Assembly (NCBI GenBank): GCA_964057225.1
Contig: OZ059894.1
Span: 11,356,131-11,420,130 of the forward strand
From: Auanema rhodensis
Taxonomy: Eukaryota > Nematoda > Chromadorea > Rhabditida > Rhabditidae
Length of the DNA stretch: 64,000 nt
Reading direction: 5' to 3'
In this document: positions 61,715 to 64,000 of the stretch, piece after piece
Layout: each line of letters begins with the position of its first letter
Position numbering within the stretch: the first letter of the stretch is position 1
Notes under the pieces: model-generated
What the model saw: only the letters and a program-made list of their open reading frames with translations
Database searches by the model: none
What the model was told of the DNA's origin: nothing
Position numbers and translations under genes: made by a program

Positions 61715-61832
61715 GCTTACGACACCCGGGATTCCCAAGCCGTCTCCGATCCAAGTACTAACCGGGCCCAACGTTGCTTGACTTGCCAGATCGGACGGGA
61801 TGGCGTACTTTCAACGTGGTATGGTCGTAAGC
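61715..61832 (-). rRNA. 5S rRNA
   Basis: First 5S copy of unit 23; standard sequence. Confidence 0.96.
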
Positions 61833-62074
61833 AATGTTATATTCTTCATTATCAGTTATATCACTCTAAATCTTGTTGTTAATAGTTAGGACCACAAAGA
61901 AAACAACAGGAACAGTAACAAATGAAATGCCCAAACTTTACAGTGTTCGAGTTATTTACAGTATCTAAGACTACCTCTGTCGTGTTATTAGAGCAAACAT
62001 TCGATTAACAACAACTTTTTTTTAGTTATCAAAGCTTTTTTATTTCTTCAAAAAATTTCAAATAAAATATAAAA

Positions 62075-62192
62075 GCTTACGACACCCGGGATTCCCAAGC
62101 CGTCTCCGATCCAAGTACTAACCGGGCCCAACGTTGCTTGACTTGCCAGATCGGACGGGATGGCGTACTTTCAACGTGGTATGGTCGTAAGC
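62075..62192 (-). rRNA. 5S rRNA
   Basis: Second 5S copy of unit 23; standard sequence. Confidence 0.96.
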
Positions 62193-62334
62193 AATGTCAT
62201 ATTCTTCATTATCAGTTATATCACTCTAAATCTTGTTGTTAATAGATACGACCACAAAGAAAACAACAGGAACAGTAACAATAACAAAAAAAATTTTTTT
62301 TTCACCTATGTGTCTAAAGGTTAGCCATGTATCC

Positions 62335-62396
<62 letters not shown>

Positions 62397-63573
62397 ACAG
62401 TAAAAAGTCCAATCAAGAGAGAAATTTTTTCAACACATAGTTGTTTTTTTTTTAAATATCATTGTTTTTCCTCATAACTCGGTTTAAACTCGTTCTAACC
62501 CGTTGAAATACGTCTAGAAAGTCTTTATAACATGCATATGTATGATAGAACTTCATATTTATTGTAATAGAAAATTTTATTTTCAGACGTCTTGGTTAAC
62601 AATGATATGTTTTACCCCCTTATAATTTTTATCATAATGTTCCTTATACGGAACGCTCAATGAAACTTGCTTCCAGAAAAATTTCTTTCTATTTTTTCTT
62701 CATATGTACGTAGATACTATAGAGAACTATGATAGAAAACTTTAACATTCACGAAATCATCATTTCTCATTACGCTACGGAGGTTTAAAAAGCTGTGTTT
62801 TACCTTATAATAGACCGGAAAACCCTTGTGTTAAAACTGGACCGTTTTTACACATATAAAAATGTCCCGTATTCGGGACCCTAATGTAACTTTTGATTCC
62901 CTATATTTTTTTTCATGAAATTTACAATCTACTGTAGAAAGAAGAATTATTTTTATAAAAACTGTAAATTTTTGAAAAATGAAAACAAAACGAAAACAAA
63001 AACAACTTTTTTTTGAACATTTTCTCACACAAGGGTCCCCCCTTACCTACTTTTTTTCTCATTACTCGTTTCAACCTCATCCGATCACTCTGCAAACATG
63101 TTTAATCGTTCTAACTTGTTGAAATACGTCTTAAAAGTCTAAACAACATGCATATGCATAATAGAAACCACCCGAATAGGCCCCCACGCACTAAACGAGA
63201 TATATACATTACCAGTATAGTAATAGAACACATATTGAAGATTAATTCGATAAGAACAATTTATTGACGTAGAGAATGTTTGTTCCGAAAAACTACAATA
63301 TTAAACTATAAAAGTAACAAAAGCGTAGAGGCAGCAAAGACATGAATAAACATAAATGTAAATACAGAATTACCAGGTAGTACATAAGTATGACAAAAAA
63401 TTATAAGAAAGCCATGAAAATAGAAGGTTTGTGAACAAATGAGAGGTACATCTTTGATCGTATAGTCATTTCTAAACCGTTCGTATGCTGCAGCATCGTC
63501 ATAAGCGTCACTCAAGTTGAATTTCCATGTGTACTACACGATTTTCATTCTTATTGTTACATTCTTTCCCTGA

Positions 63574-63762
63574 GGGAATGGGCCGTTCCCGCCAGCAGTG
63601 CAAGAGCGGGTCGACCCGTGAGGTGGAGCTAGCAAGCCAGCATCTACCTCAAGTCTCAAAAATCGGTTAACCTTATTGTGAACCAATGGAACACATATCG
63701 AAGGTTAATTCGATAAGAACGATTACTACACTTTGATCTTAGCCAAAAGGCCGAGAAGCGAT
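63574..63762 (-). ncRNA. U2 snRNA
   Basis: Whole copy of unit 24, same as the reference by eye. Confidence 0.94.
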
Positions 63763-64000
63763 ACAGCATAGCCATGAGTATCAAAGACATCAAGCAAATG
63801 TATCGTACTTGTTACGAGTGCACTCTCTCATTTGAATATAAAAGTGTGGTTTGACAATCTTGACTGTACAGGTCATAAATGGCTCATATAAACTGTGGAT
63901 TTACTCAACTTTTGGACTTATTTTTTTCTTATTCGAAGCGCTGCACTTTTTTCTATTCTTTTTATTCAAATACTTGTATATAGTTTTATATGTACGGTTG
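63574..64000 (-). repeat. Array unit 24 (cut by window edge)
   Basis: Holds a whole U2 gene and the first part of its upstream spacer; the array clearly continues past the window. Confidence 0.95.

Larger units (their letters stand above)
61083..63573 (-). repeat. Array unit 23 (2491 bp)
   Basis: Standard unit. TA tract 57 bp; relic U2 piece 63222-63261. Confidence 0.95.

Noticed and set aside
84-64000. CRISPR-like or satellite-only reading of the tandem repeats
   Set aside because: The 2.5 kb units carry recognisable eukaryotic 5S and U2 genes, so this is a multigene array.

Overview
The window is one long tandem array of a roughly 2.48 kb unit carrying 5S rRNA genes and a U2 snRNA gene, all on the minus strand. 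This is nuclear DNA of an animal. The 5S sequence (118 nt, beginning GCTTACGACCATACCACGTT and closing with GTCGTAAGC) is of the nematode type as I know it from Caenorhabditis, so a nematode is the best guess. No species can be named. The AT-rich spacers and lack of host protein genes are normal for such an array.

Layout: positions 1-83 are a fragment of a retrotransposon coding region fused to a U2 gene cut at nt 154. From there to 64000 I count 25 U2 loci (21 whole, 4 broken) and 46 5S genes. A standard unit, read on the plus strand, runs: U2 (189 bp), U2 upstream region, two 5S genes inside a 360-bp tandem duplication, a (TA)n tract of 25-79 bp, an AT-rich spacer with two related hairpins, then a decayed 40-bp U2 piece joined to a retroelement tail, then the next U2. 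One unit has three 5S genes and one has a single 5S gene, as expected from unequal crossing-over. Almost all other differences between units are single bases or TA-tract length.

The special content is a set of retroelements that all use the same site in U2, at nt 37-39, inside the branch-site recognition sequence GTAGTA. (1) A 3.7 kb R2/NeSL-type LINE at 29107-32816 has an intact 1092-residue ORF (two N-terminal zinc fingers, reverse transcriptase, CCHC knuckle, restriction-like endonuclease) and a 59-bp target duplication. (2) Two identical 787-bp non-coding insertions at 5158-5944 and 8461-9247 have 41-bp duplications and a 3' tail resembling that of the LINE, so they look like a non-autonomous passenger. 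(3) An older relic of that passenger lies in all 24 complete spacers, so past insertions have become part of the repeat unit. (4) The truncated LINE fragment at the window start fits a fourth insertion at the same site.

The 5S genes would be made by Pol III and U2 by the snRNA Pol II machinery. The LINE is the likely enzyme source for its own and the passenger's mobility, living on a multicopy target where single broken copies cost little and are removed or spread by recombination between units. All sequence comparisons here were made by eye.
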